From assembly GCF_000429845.1 (NCBI RefSeq), contig NZ_AUCQ01000015.1:1-64000 (forward strand): 64,000 nt of DNA, read 5' to 3'. The DNA comes from Comamonas composti DSM 21721 (GTDB taxonomy: Bacteria > Pseudomonadota > Gammaproteobacteria > Burkholderiales > Burkholderiaceae_C). The stretch's first letter is position 1. Every line of letters starts with the position of its first letter. The translations under genes and the position numbers were made by a program. The notes below the pieces were generated by a model, which had not been told where the DNA came from, searched no databases, and saw nothing but the letters and a program-made list of their open reading frames with translations. Below are positions 7,947 to 15,301 of this stretch, piece by piece.

Positions 7947-8214
7947 CATGGCCAACTACCTGGGCAGCGAGGCAGAGATCACTGAATACCTGCGCCAGGT
8001 CATAGAAGATGGTGATCCAGCAGAGCTGGCTGGAGCTTTGGGCGATATTGCCCGAGCCCGAGGCATGACTCAACTGGCCCGCGATACTGGCTTATCCCGC
8101 GAGAGCCTGTATAAAAGCCTATCTGGCGAGAGAGCGCCAAGCTCGGACACGCTTTTCAAGGTCATCCATGCAATGGGGTTCAAGCTATCTTTGGCGCCAG
8201 TGACTCAGACTTGA
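7909..8214 (+). CDS. HI1420/HigA-type antitoxin with helix-turn-helix
   Basis: The 101-residue partner of the toxin upstream. Residues about 10-45 (TRPFDMANYLGSEAEITEYLRQVIEDGDPAELAGALGDIARARG) and then a helix-turn-helix (MTQLARDTGLSRESLYKSLSGERAPSSDTLFKVIHAMG) are the pattern of HI1420-type antitoxins. It neutralises the toxin and probably represses the operon. I chose ATG 7909 rather than the longer frame because the family starts near this point and the overlap with the toxin is typical. Its end overlaps the convergent gene by 35 bp. Confidence 0.85.
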   Translation: MSKTQPIKTRPFDMANYLGSEAEITEYLRQVIEDGDPAELAGALGDIARARGMTQLARDTGLSRESLYKSLSGERAPSSDTLFKVIHAMGFKLSLAPVTQT

Positions 8215-8626
8215 TGTACCGGCATTCCTTTTTCCACATTGCATAGAGGATTACGTCGCCCCCGTCCGGGGCTGCGCCGTGCAGCCTGGCTTCGGGCTTC
8301 CACCCCAAGTGCTCATTGAGACGCCGCGCCGCGGCATTGCTCTCATTCACGTAGCCGCTGATACGCTCACAGCCGCAGACGAGAAACGGATAGGCAAAGC
8401 CTGCTCGCAGGAAATCGCGGGTCATCCAGCGCGCGCCTGGCTCTCCAGCCAGATGCACCCAGAGGTTGCGGCCGTTGAACCCCTCATACGCAACCCCCGC
8501 GACAAGAACGCCCTCGCGCCGCAAGCCGATGGCACGCATGCCCTCAGATGCACCGAAGCCTGGAATGCGGTCGCGCATAAAAGGTAGAACCGCATCAAGG
8601 TCATATTCCAAAGTATGAGCACTCAT
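8180..8626 (-). CDS. GNAT-like acetyltransferase of the phage
   Basis: This 148-residue protein looks like the short GNAT-fold proteins found among phage virion genes. It has a central RDFLRAGFAYPFLVCGCERISGYVNESNAAARRLNEHLGWKPEARL, in which the NxxAxxLxxxLGW signature is the C-terminal part of the acetyl-CoA fold. I chose ATG 8626 (MSAHTLEYD). A leader hairpin GCCAA-CC-TTGGC lies just before it, with the fourth copy of the 17-bp motif upstream. The substrate is unknown. Confidence 0.65.
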   Translation of the reverse strand: MSAHTLEYDLDAVLPFMRDRIPGFGASEGMRAIGLRREGVLVAGVAYEGFNGRNLWVHLAGEPGARWMTRDFLRAGFAYPFLVCGCERISGYVNESNAAARRLNEHLGWKPEARLHGAAPDGGDVILYAMWKKECRYIKSESLAPKIA

Positions 8627-8637
8627 GCGCCAAGGTT

Positions 8638-8654
8638 GGCAGGCTTGGCACGCA
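8638..8654 (-). promoter_or_regulatory. Phage 17-bp leader motif, copy 4
   Basis: TGGCAGGCTTGGCACGC on the plus strand, 12 bp upstream of the gene starting at 8626 and directly after the stop of the gene ending at 8655. The position at a gene junction is the same as for the other three copies. Confidence 0.5.
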
Positions 8655-9071
8655 TCAGACTGGCGGCATAGGCCAGACAATTACCAGCGGATCCGCCTGG
8701 TCCGTCACATCGCGCAGTGCCTGTCGATATGCCCGCCACTCGGGGGATAGGGGCTCACCCGCCTCCATGGCGCGGGCCAAGCGCCAGTCCGACTCAGTGA
8801 GCAGGGTGTCGCGCCGGATTCGCACCAGATGCCAGGCTCGCGCCAAGTCCAGCTCCCACATCTTCGAGCTGTAATTGAACCTGTAGCCCTCTCCCGGACT
8901 TACGGGCATGGGAATAAGCTGGCCGTCCTTGACATAGCTGCCACAGGGATCGCAAGGTCTCTCCACTACCAAGATGCCCTGCCCAACTCCCGCAAGACTC
9001 TGCGGATTGAAGGATGTGCCAGACGACAGAACGCGGCCATCGGCCGCTTGGTACAGCACGAATGGCGTCAT
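8655..9071 (-). CDS. Phage tail-assembly-chaperone-like protein
   Basis: A 138-residue protein whose end (IRRDTLLTESDWRLARAMEAGE...SPEWRAYRQALRDV...PLVIVWPMPP) has the pattern of phage tail fibre/tail assembly chaperones: arginine pair, SDW, WxxYRQALRD and WPxPP. It would help fold or attach the receptor-binding fibre. ATG 9071 overlaps the stop of the upstream gene (ATGA), which supports this start and translational coupling. Confidence 0.7.
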   Translation of the reverse strand: MTPFVLYQAADGRVLSSGTSFNPQSLAGVGQGILVVERPCDPCGSYVKDGQLIPMPVSPGEGYRFNYSSKMWELDLARAWHLVRIRRDTLLTESDWRLARAMEAGEPLSPEWRAYRQALRDVTDQADPLVIVWPMPPV

Positions 9072-9598
9072 CGCTTCACTCCAATGGCAATGCGCAGCTT
9101 GGTCAGAGGTGTGAGGCTGCGGCCTCGTGACTTGTCCGCGCGGGTTCCCAGCTTCATGTGCTCGTAGGCCACGCATGCGGGTTCGTCACAGCCAGCGCGT
9201 ACGGTTTGCTGCAGGCCCAGCGGGCCGCGTTTGATCGTCCACACCACGCGGCGGGCTGCCGTGGGTGGACCGTCAGGTCCGAAACGCACCATAGGGCCGC
9301 GGCGCGGGTCGATGTAGCCCGTCCAGATCAAGCAGCCATCCAGGGTGCGCCGGCATTTGCCTTCGATCAGCTGCAGGCGCAGCTCGTCGGGCATCACCCA
9401 GTCGGTGGTCACGTAGTGCGGGAAGCGGTCCAGCTGGATCAGCCGTATGAGGCCCTGCCCCGTCAGCTCATCGATGATGGCGCGCAGTTGGGCGCGGGCT
9501 GAATCAGACATCGTGCCGGCTAGAGCTGCGTACTGCACGGGACCGGCCTCGATGGTGGCCAGCACCTGGTCGCGGGCAAATTCAAACCTGCGGGTCAT
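9068..9598 (-). CDS. Phage protein with winged-helix-like N-terminus, unknown function
   Basis: This 176-residue protein begins MTRRFEFARDQVLATIEAG. The first 75 residues (AALAGTMSDSARAQLRAIIDELTGQGLIRLI) look like a winged-helix DNA-binding fold. The rest has two CxxxxxxCxxW/CDEPACVAY-type elements reminiscent of HNH-like or zinc-binding phage proteins (DGCLIWTGYIDPRRGPMVRFG; RAGCDEPACVAYEHMKLGTRADKSR). It could be a small HNH-type endonuclease, but I see no full HNH motif. Start and stop overlap both neighbours by ATGA. Confidence 0.6.
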   Translation of the reverse strand: MTRRFEFARDQVLATIEAGPVQYAALAGTMSDSARAQLRAIIDELTGQGLIRLIQLDRFPHYVTTDWVMPDELRLQLIEGKCRRTLDGCLIWTGYIDPRRGPMVRFGPDGPPTAARRVVWTIKRGPLGLQQTVRAGCDEPACVAYEHMKLGTRADKSRGRSLTPLTKLRIAIGVKR

Positions 9599-9798
9599 TG
9601 GGAATTCCTGAGCGAGAAGTGGTACACGCCGAACCCATCGGGGCCGGTGCTTTCGGGGCGGACGCGGCCGGCGCGCACGGCTGCCTCGGCCTCCACCTGG
9701 TTGACGGAGATTTCGCGGCTCTGCTGAACCGCGTAGAAGCGGAAGCCAGGCCGGTAGCGCAGCACGGCGCCGGTCTTGAGCAGTTGCAGCAGCGTCAT
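9595..9798 (-). CDS. Small hypothetical phage protein
   Basis: A 67-residue protein (MTLLQLLKTGAVLRYRPGFRFYAV...). It overlaps the upstream stop and the downstream start by ATGA on both sides, so it lies in a translationally coupled string. Residues 10-45 (lysine/arginine-rich start, then VNQVEAEAAVRAGRVRP) look like a small nucleic-acid-binding fold. No family recognised. Confidence 0.65.
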   Translation of the reverse strand: MTLLQLLKTGAVLRYRPGFRFYAVQQSREISVNQVEAEAAVRAGRVRPESTGPDGFGVYHFSLRNSQ

Positions 9799-10451
9799 GC
9801 GTCGCTCCTTTTCGGGGCAGCACCCTCCAGCAGCTGCATTGCTTTGGCAGGTAGCGAGGAAATCAGCGTCTTGCCTGCGGCATTTCCGTTGGACAGCACC
9901 GCGATGGCACGCTTCTGCTCGCCCACCAACGCCGGGCGCGGCAGCGGGAGCCCGCGACTCGTGTATTCGAAGTCGGGCGAACGATCACCGGCCAAGCGGC
10001 GCTGATACTCGAAGTGGCCACGCCCGGTGTACGCGCGGTGCGCTTCGCAGAATCGATGCTGCAGGTACGACAGCTCTTCCAAGTCGGTGCGACAGACCTT
10101 GGGCCAACCACCCAGGTCCTCAATGACCGCGTGAATTGCTGGATCGTCAAACACCACATCCGAGTAGCCGCCGACAGCACTCATCGCCTCGTGGACCTTG
10201 CCCCATGCGATGGCAGCCCGATCAGTAGCTGTGCCCTGCAGGATGCGGGCCAAGTCGGCGACTTTCGGGGCAAACTGGCCACGTTCGGGATCTATGCAGT
10301 GCCGCTGCATTGCGGCACGTATCTGCTCCAGCTCGAAGCCGTGGCAGGCGTTCCACCACAGGTCCAGCACGAAATTGCTGGCGTCCTGGCGGTAGTACGC
10401 CAGCACATCCGTCACGAGCTGCCCAAAGGCCGGCCGGTCAAATTGCTTCAT
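9795..10451 (-). CDS. DUF6475-like phage protein, probably replication-linked
   Basis: This 218-residue protein starts MKQFDRPAFGQLVTDVLAYYRQD and contains FDDPAIHAVIEDLGGWPKVCRTD and LQHRFCEAHRAY, a pattern I associate with uncharacterised phage proteins of the DUF6475 type. These are often found next to replication genes, and a helicase-loader role has been supposed for similar proteins. ATG 10451 was chosen because the longer frame reads into low-complexity arginine-rich sequence and GGAGACACCC lies upstream. It overlaps the preceding gene by 14 bp. Confidence 0.6.
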   Translation of the reverse strand: MKQFDRPAFGQLVTDVLAYYRQDASNFVLDLWWNACHGFELEQIRAAMQRHCIDPERGQFAPKVADLARILQGTATDRAAIAWGKVHEAMSAVGGYSDVVFDDPAIHAVIEDLGGWPKVCRTDLEELSYLQHRFCEAHRAYTGRGHFEYQRRLAGDRSPDFEYTSRGLPLPRPALVGEQKRAIAVLSNGNAAGKTLISSLPAKAMQLLEGAAPKRSDA

Positions 10452-10740
10452 GGGTGTCTCCTTGCGCGGCCCAGGCGCTGGCAACGCTGCGATTGCGGGC
10501 CTCCTGGGCCTCCTGGCGATTCGGTTGGCGGCGCTCTCCGGTTGCGCCCTGGCACGTCGCCTTGAGGTAGGCAACCGGGTCCGCAGGACGAGCCACTACG
10601 GCGGCACGAACGGCTTCAACGACCACGGCATCGCCATAGTCCTTGACCAGCTTTCCGACGAACGAACCGCACTGAGCCCTCGGCATCCCAGCCTCTGCGA
10701 GCAGCGACTTACCGGCGCGCCACAGCTCGTCTTTGGTCAT
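10438..10740 (-). CDS. Short replication-type protein, possibly the tail of a longer phage gene
   Basis: A 100-residue protein: MTKDELWRAGKSLLAEAGMPRAQCGSFVGKLVKDYGD..VVEAVRAAVVARPADPVAYLKATCQ. This pattern is what I know from the C-terminal ends of lambda-O-like or helix-turn-helix phage replication proteins. Here a stop lies about 16 codons upstream in frame and no DNA-binding N-terminus is present. It may therefore be a fragment left by a deletion that also removed the immunity region, or a genuine short gene. Confidence 0.55.
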   Translation of the reverse strand: MTKDELWRAGKSLLAEAGMPRAQCGSFVGKLVKDYGDAVVVEAVRAAVVARPADPVAYLKATCQGATGERRQPNRQEAQEARNRSVASAWAAQGDTHEAI

Positions 10741-10832
10741 GTCGCCTGCCGCCAAGGCCGCGCAGCACTATCCCGTGATCGAGCTGGTCTCATGGCATTC
10801 AACCAGGCCACGAGCGGCACAAGGAGTGCTTC
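10741..10832. promoter_or_regulatory. Divergent intergenic region of the prophage, no repressor present
   Basis: These 92 bp separate the leftward replication-type genes from the rightward exonuclease. Early promoters for both directions are expected here. AAGGAG 8 bp before ATG 10833 is a good ribosome-binding site. I find no cI/cro-like gene and no clear operator repeats, which is unusual for the switch point of a temperate phage. Confidence 0.4.
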
Positions 10833-11954
10833 ATGAGAGAAATCCTTTTCCGCTGCTCAAGCATCGGTAAGCTGATGGCTGCGCCTGTAAGCATCGCTCC
10901 CGCTCTGATCACGCCCGAAGTCAAGGCCATCCAGGTGAAGAAGGTCCGCACAGACGACGAAAAGGCGGTACTCGAAGAACTCAAGCTGCGCACGCTCAGT
11001 GAAGGAGCCAAGACCTATATCAGGGAATTGGTAAGGCAAGAGCTCTGGGGCGTGGACTTCGAGGTGTCCAGTTAATACACGGATAAAGGCTTGGCCGTAG
11101 AAGCCGAGGGCCTGGCCCTACTGAACCGCGTACGCGGCCTGAATCTTGTCAAAAACGCAGAGAGGCGCAGCGACAACCTGATCACTGGCGAGGCCGACAC
11201 CGTGGACCTTGGGCCGCGCCGTTGCGGCCACGACCTGAAATGCTCCTGGAGCCTGCAGACCTTCCCGGCCTTTGTGCACGACTGCCAGGACTCGCTCTAC
11301 GAGTGGCAGATGCGCGGCTACATGCGTCTGTGGGATCTGGACCGCTGGGAAGTCAACTACGCCATGGTCAACACACCCGAGGATCTGTTGGGCCAGTACG
11401 AGCCACTGCAGTTGCACCTTGTCGAGCACATCCCCGAGCACATGCGGTTGACCACCTGGGCTATCGAACGCGACCTGGAGTTGGAGCGCCAGATGGACAT
11501 CAAGCTGGAAGCCGCTCGAATCTACTACGCGCAGTACATCGCCGAATTCGCGGCCACGCACCCGGAACCTGCAGCCACCGCGGGCATCGCGGAAACACAG
11601 CCTGAGTTGATCGGACTCGACATGGCCGCACAGCCCGACCTGCAGACCGGAGCGGCCTATACACCACCCGCCCCTGTATCTGTCGCTACATCGCCGACTC
11701 TGGTCAAGCCCACAGCCCTCGAGCCTCAACAGTTGCTCGATCTGGTGACCAACGGCCAGACCTTAAAGCTGGGCCAGATCAATGCGCGCCTCGGCATCTT
11801 CGAGGTCAACGCAACGACCGCAGCAGCCGTGGGCGTGCAGACCATCAAGGACCGCGGCGCCGTGCACATGCCGGAAGCCAGCTTCACAGCCTTCTGCAAT
11901 GGCCTCATCGCACATATCACCAATGTGCGCGACAGCTTCCAGGATCAGCCATGA
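10833..11954 (+). pseudogene. YqaJ-type phage recombination exonuclease, broken by an in-frame ochre
   Basis: The frame from 10833 begins MREILFRCSSIGKLM and runs to GAKTYIRELVRQELWGVDFEVSS, then TAA at 11073-11075. The same frame continues YTDKGLAVEAEGLALLNRVRGLNLVKNAERRSDNLITGEADTVD...DLKCSWSLQTFP, the body of a YqaJ/Cas4-like phage exonuclease with its active-site GEAD and DLK. The expected codon at the stop is lysine (AAA to TAA). The enzyme degrades one strand to make ends for a phage recombinase. The Asp/Glu region 280-373 is a variable tail. A truncated product or a restart near 11091 lacking the first 86 residues is unlikely to be active. Confidence 0.8.
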
Positions 11955-12055
11955 ACTTGTTTCATGTGCTCCTGGGTGCCGCTGGCATCAGCTTGCTCGC
12001 TGGAAGCACCGGCTTTGCCGGTGCCTTTCTGCTCGCAGCAGCATTTATCTGCTGA
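11951..12055 (+). CDS. 34-residue phage membrane peptide
   Basis: ATG overlaps the exonuclease stop (ATGA). The 34 residues are nearly all hydrophobic (VLLGAAGISLLAGSTGFAGAFLLAAAF), giving one membrane-spanning segment. Function unknown. Its position in the early operon suggests a small host-modifying or inhibitor peptide, but nothing more can be said. Confidence 0.5.
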   Translation: MNLFHVLLGAAGISLLAGSTGFAGAFLLAAAFIC

Positions 12056-12067
12056 TCGTTTCCAACC

Positions 12068-12202
12068 ATGGCCAGCCACATACACAGGCCAATTTTTACG
12101 CCTCAACCTATGAAATCGCTTTTGTTTGTATTCGCTTGGTCCGGCCTGTCTTCCCTGGCCCTGGGCGCGGCCAGCTTGATCGTGAGCATCCCCATTTTTT
12201 AA
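12068..12202 (+). CDS. Small phage membrane peptide
   Basis: An open frame of 44 residues. From the internal ATG at 12110 the 30-residue product (MKSLLFVFAWSGLSSLALGA...) is a single membrane segment, and that start may be the true one. It ends 16 bp before the next gene. No family recognised. Confidence 0.4.
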   Translation: MASHIHRPIFTPQPMKSLLFVFAWSGLSSLALGAASLIVSIPIF

Positions 12203-12218
12203 CTTCCAGAACCACTCA

Positions 12219-12914
12219 ATGACAGAGATAACAAACCGACCGCCCTTCAAGGTGCAGGGCATTGCTTCCATCAAACACATCAACGTACGCAAGGAAGGCC
12301 CTGAGGACGACAAAGTTCTTGCCGTGGACGTGAAGCTGACGTTCAAACAGGTAGATCGCCGCTTGTGCGACTACTTCGACGATGCGCTGCAGGCCTTTCT
12401 ATGGCGCGGCGAGACAGAATCGCTCATCGTGAGAAACCCTTTCCTGTCTCCTGTGACTTACGGAAACAGCATCAACAGTGCAGACGTTCAGATCGGCGTC
12501 CACAAGTTCGCAGGCTGTGATGTGCGCAAGTTCAGCATTGAGCCGGCTGATGGCGGAGTCATTACCCTGACATGCAGCGTCTCCCTATACCCGAGTGCTG
12601 GTGAAGTGTCGGACTTGGCAAAACTTGTGCAAGACGATGACCGCGTAAGCATTGAAGGTCCGCCTGACCTGTTCGACCATGAGACCACTCCCAGCGCTGC
12701 ACAGATCGAACCAGCCAGCGATGACGAGCTCTATCCCAAAGCCGCGGAAATCGTGCTCAAGGATCGCAAGGCCAGCATCTCATATCTGCAGCGCAAGCTT
12801 GTGACTGGCTACAACTGCGCCGCGCGACTGCTGGAGCGTATGGAGCAAAGCGGCCTCGTTTCTCGGATGGATGCATCTGGGCGCCGACAAGTTTTGGCCG
12901 AAATCGAGGCATGA
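12219..12914 (+). CDS. Phage protein with a C-terminal FtsK-gamma-like DNA-binding domain
   Basis: Of 231 residues, about 165-231 (DELYPKAAEIVLKDRKASISYLQRKLVTGYNCAARLLERMEQSGLVSRM) match the winged-helix gamma domain of FtsK/SpoIIIE, which reads KOPS sequences and touches XerD. The motor domain is absent. The N-terminal 160 residues (KVQGIASIKHINVRKEG...) form a separate, unrecognised domain. Stand-alone gamma domains occur in phages next to recombination genes, as here. Regulation of replication, recombination or chromosome dimer resolution is possible. Confidence 0.7.
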   Translation: MTEITNRPPFKVQGIASIKHINVRKEGPEDDKVLAVDVKLTFKQVDRRLCDYFDDALQAFLWRGETESLIVRNPFLSPVTYGNSINSADVQIGVHKFAGCDVRKFSIEPADGGVITLTCSVSLYPSAGEVSDLAKLVQDDDRVSIEGPPDLFDHETTPSAAQIEPASDDELYPKAAEIVLKDRKASISYLQRKLVTGYNCAARLLERMEQSGLVSRMDASGRRQVLAEIEA

Positions 12915-12950
12915 GCACAGGGCGCGCTGCGCCTTGCTCCCCCTATCACC

Positions 12951-12977
12951 AGGCCCTCCCCGTGAGGGCCTTTTTAT
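12951..12977 (+). terminator. Rho-independent terminator
   Basis: The arms AGGCCCTC and GAGGGCCT with a CCCGT-type loop are followed by TTTTATTT, 36 bp after the FtsK-gamma-like gene. It separates that transcript from the following small genes. Confidence 0.75.
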
Positions 12978-13017
12978 TTCCCCCATGACCCGCGAGCCTG
13001 GAGCGCGCCACTGAATC

Positions 13018-13653
13018 ATGAGCAAGACCGACTACGAGCCCACCCAAGAGCACTTTGATAAAGACGTGGCCGAATGGACCATGGAGGCATTGCGCGATGA
13101 CGGCCTTTACCGGCATCTGCGCTTTCGCATGGCCAGCGGCGGCTTCCGCTGGTTCGACATCGTGACATGGCCGCACCGCCTGGTCATCACCGGCGATTGC
13201 GAGACATTCACCTTCACACGCCTGGAGGATATGTTCGAGTTCTTCCGCTCAGGCGGATCGCGCATCAATCCTGGCTACTGGCAGGAAAAGATCATTGATG
13301 CCCGCGACCGTGCGCGGAGCTTTGACTGGGATCGCTTTCGCTCAGAGGCTCTCGCCGAGTTCGACCGGGCAAAAAAGGAGTGCGAATACACGGAAATCCG
13401 CGCGGCCGCCCGACAGGACCTGGAAGATTCCTTGGATGAGACGGAGCCAGACGAATGGGGTTCCGTCCAGTTGCTGCGCGAGTACAGCTATCGCCACGAT
13501 GGAGGAAGGCCCTACTTCTACTTCGATCTGTCAGACGGCGCACCTGACGGTAAGGGCTGGGACTACCACTACATCTGGTGCTGCCGCGCCATTGTCTGGG
13601 CCATTGCTCAGTACGACACCGCCAAGGCCACGACTGCGGAGGCCTCCGCATGA
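13018..13653 (+). CDS. Hypothetical phage protein
   Basis: A 211-residue acidic and aromatic-rich protein (FRWFDIVTWPHRLVITGDCETFTF; SGGSRINPGYWQEKIIDA; GWDYHYIWCCRAIVWAIAQYD). I know similar proteins only as uncharacterised genes of phage early regions. No signal peptide, membrane segment or catalytic motif. Its TGA overlaps the ATG of the next gene. Confidence 0.7.
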   Translation: MSKTDYEPTQEHFDKDVAEWTMEALRDDGLYRHLRFRMASGGFRWFDIVTWPHRLVITGDCETFTFTRLEDMFEFFRSGGSRINPGYWQEKIIDARDRARSFDWDRFRSEALAEFDRAKKECEYTEIRAAARQDLEDSLDETEPDEWGSVQLLREYSYRHDGGRPYFYFDLSDGAPDGKGWDYHYIWCCRAIVWAIAQYDTAKATTAEASA

Positions 13654-13832
13654 CAACAACCCACCCCATCGCCCAGGAGCGCCTGGAGCGCGACCGCCGC
13701 GCAGCCCTGGCCGCAAGTGAAGACGCCCGGGCCACCTGGTGGCGCGAGCAGCAGCCCAGCAAATGCGGAAGCTGCGGCGCCGACTTGCCCAACAACTACA
13801 CGCCCGGCCAGGCCCTGCCTTGCGGCCACTGA
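13650..13832 (+). CDS. Small phage zinc-ribbon-like protein
   Basis: A 60-residue protein with CGSCGADL and a final CGH, a likely one-zinc knuckle after a helical arginine-rich start. The ATG overlaps the previous stop (ATGA). Function unknown. Confidence 0.6.
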   Translation: MTTTHPIAQERLERDRRAALAASEDARATWWREQQPSKCGSCGADLPNNYTPGQALPCGH

Positions 13833-13845
13833 CCAAGGAGACACC

Positions 13846-14556
13846 ATGAAAGAAACCGGCTTGATGTTCAAGGCGCCCCTGGTGCGCGCCATCCTCGCGG
13901 GTCAGAAAACGCAGACCAGGCGTGCAGTCAAAGATCAATCGATTGGCGATCAATGGTGCGAGGCGCGCCCAGATGGCCGGCAATACCTAGAGTGGCAAGG
14001 ACAGCCAACATGCGGCACTGGTGTTTGGGAAATCCCAGAATACAACGCAGAAATTGTCAGCCCCTTTGGCCTTGTTGGCGACCGCATCTATGTGCGCGAG
14101 ACGTTCGCCCGCGTGCCCACGGTATGCGGCAGCGAAGAGCTGGTGTTTGCAGCCGACTATCAGGACGGAAGCGACAAGGCTGCCGGCGTGAAGTACACGC
14201 CCGCCATTCACATGCCCAAGCATGCCGCCCGCATCTGGCTGGAAGTCAGCGGCGTGCGCGTGGAGCGCCTGCAGGACATCAGCGAAGCGGATGCAAAGGC
14301 AGAGGGTTGCGAACGTCTGGAAGTGGAGCGCCACGAGCAAGACTGGAAGCTGTGTCCAAAGTGCGGCGGCACTCGTCTGCACAACGCGCTGGGTTCAGGC
14401 GGCGGCGTGATTTTCGATGTGGACTGCTTGGAGTGCGACACATACGTGAAGCGTTTCCGTCATTTGTGGGAATCCACCGGCGGCGACTGGGCCGCAACCC
14501 CCTGGGTCTGGGTCATCGACTTCAAGACCATCAGCACCACCGGCCGCCCGGCCTGA
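13846..14556 (+). CDS. ASCH/PUA-like phage protein
   Basis: This 236-residue protein starts MKETGLMFKAPLVRAILAGQKTQTRR and continues with FGLVGDRIYVRETFA, AIHMPKHAARIWLEVSGVRVERLQDISEADAKAEG and FRHLWESTGGDWAATPWVWVIDF. That order is characteristic of a large class of phage ASCH-domain proteins, a PUA-like fold thought to bind RNA or modified nucleic acid. A CPKC...CxxC zinc-ribbon insertion lies at about residues 170-200. ATG 13846 follows AAGGAG, which decides the start. Confidence 0.75.
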   Translation: MKETGLMFKAPLVRAILAGQKTQTRRAVKDQSIGDQWCEARPDGRQYLEWQGQPTCGTGVWEIPEYNAEIVSPFGLVGDRIYVRETFARVPTVCGSEELVFAADYQDGSDKAAGVKYTPAIHMPKHAARIWLEVSGVRVERLQDISEADAKAEGCERLEVERHEQDWKLCPKCGGTRLHNALGSGGGVIFDVDCLECDTYVKRFRHLWESTGGDWAATPWVWVIDFKTISTTGRPA

Positions 14557-14577
14557 ATCACACCACCAACAACCAAG

Positions 14578-14599
14578 GCCCGCAAACGCGGGCTTTTTT
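14578..14599 (+). terminator. Rho-independent terminator
   Basis: GCCCGC-AAAC-GCGGGC followed by six T residues, 22 bp after the ASCH-like gene and 32 bp before the next start. Confidence 0.85.
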
Positions 14600-14630
14600 C
14601 GTCTGGCCCAGGCCTGACCACGGAGCACAC

Positions 14631-14969
14631 ATGAAAAAACCAACCGACGAATGCATCCACGCCTTTGAGTTGTACTACGCGCTCGAATGGGATACGCCCG
14701 GAATGAGCAATGAGCGCCTGGGCTGGGTCGCTGCCTGGGAAGCAGCTCGCAAGCCCTGCCTGCACCAGATTGCAGAGCCTGCGGGACTGCCGCCAGTTAT
14801 TTGCCGTGCCCATTCTGCGGCAGCGATCAAGTCTCGCAATCGGAAGGAACGACCAATACCGGCGCAGCTTGGTATTACGTCGAGTGCGAAGGATGCGAAG
14901 CTACAGCCACGCCTGAGCAGTGGAATGCCCGCGCCCTGCTGGCCGGATCTGCGCCTGCGGGGACGGTAG
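14631..14969 (+). CDS. Phage protein, probably the N-terminal part of the frameshifted Lar-like gene
   Basis: ATG 14631 has GGAG six bases upstream. The first 55 residues (MKKPTDECIHAFELYYALEW...GWVAAWEAARK) look like real phage protein. After about 14790 the frame turns into out-of-frame reading of the next ORF. The Lar-like ORF at 14801 has no ATG and no ribosome-binding site. One frameshift near 14760-14800 would join the two into a single protein. Confidence 0.5.
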   Translation: MKKPTDECIHAFELYYALEWDTPGMSNERLGWVAAWEAARKPCLHQIAEPAGLPPVICRAHSAAAIKSRNRKERPIPAQLGITSSAKDAKLQPRLSSGMPAPCWPDLRLRGR

Positions 14970-15301
14970 CCTCGCCGGCGATATTTGGCGATGAGGATCA
15001 TGTCCTGGTGCCGCGCATGCTTCTTTCCGCAGCATGCTCGGCAATCGACAAAAAGCGCGATGGCACAAAAACGCTGGCCGAGCTGCGCCGCTATACGACT
15101 GGCGACCTTTCGGCTGCAGCACCAGCAGCGGATGTGCTGGATGCGATGCGCTACCGCTGGCTTCGCGAGCGCGACCTGGACACCCTGAGCAAAGGCGGAG
15201 TTTTCGCGGGGATGACGCCCAACAACGTGGTTCTCAATGGCGATGACCTGGACGATGCCATCGACGCCGCTATCGCAGCCCGGGCTGATAAGGGGGAGTG
15301 A
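14801..15301 (+). CDS. Lar-like restriction-alleviation zinc-ribbon protein
   Basis: The frame opens with PCPFCGSDQVSQSEGTTNTGAAWYYVECEGCEATATPEQWNAR, a zinc ribbon of the Lar restriction-alleviation type (CPFCG...CxxCxA...A...WN.R). The remaining 110 residues hold a second phage segment (ADVLDAMRYRWLRERDLDTLS...DDLDDAIDAAIAA). Lar of Rac prophage modulates host restriction. Here the role is inferred from the ribbon alone. The only possible start is TTG 14801 without a ribosome-binding site, see the preceding entry. Confidence 0.6.
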   Translation: MPCPFCGSDQVSQSEGTTNTGAAWYYVECEGCEATATPEQWNARALLAGSAPAGTVASPAIFGDEDHVLVPRMLLSAACSAIDKKRDGTKTLAELRRYTTGDLSAAAPAADVLDAMRYRWLRERDLDTLSKGGVFAGMTPNNVVLNGDDLDDAIDAAIAARADKGE

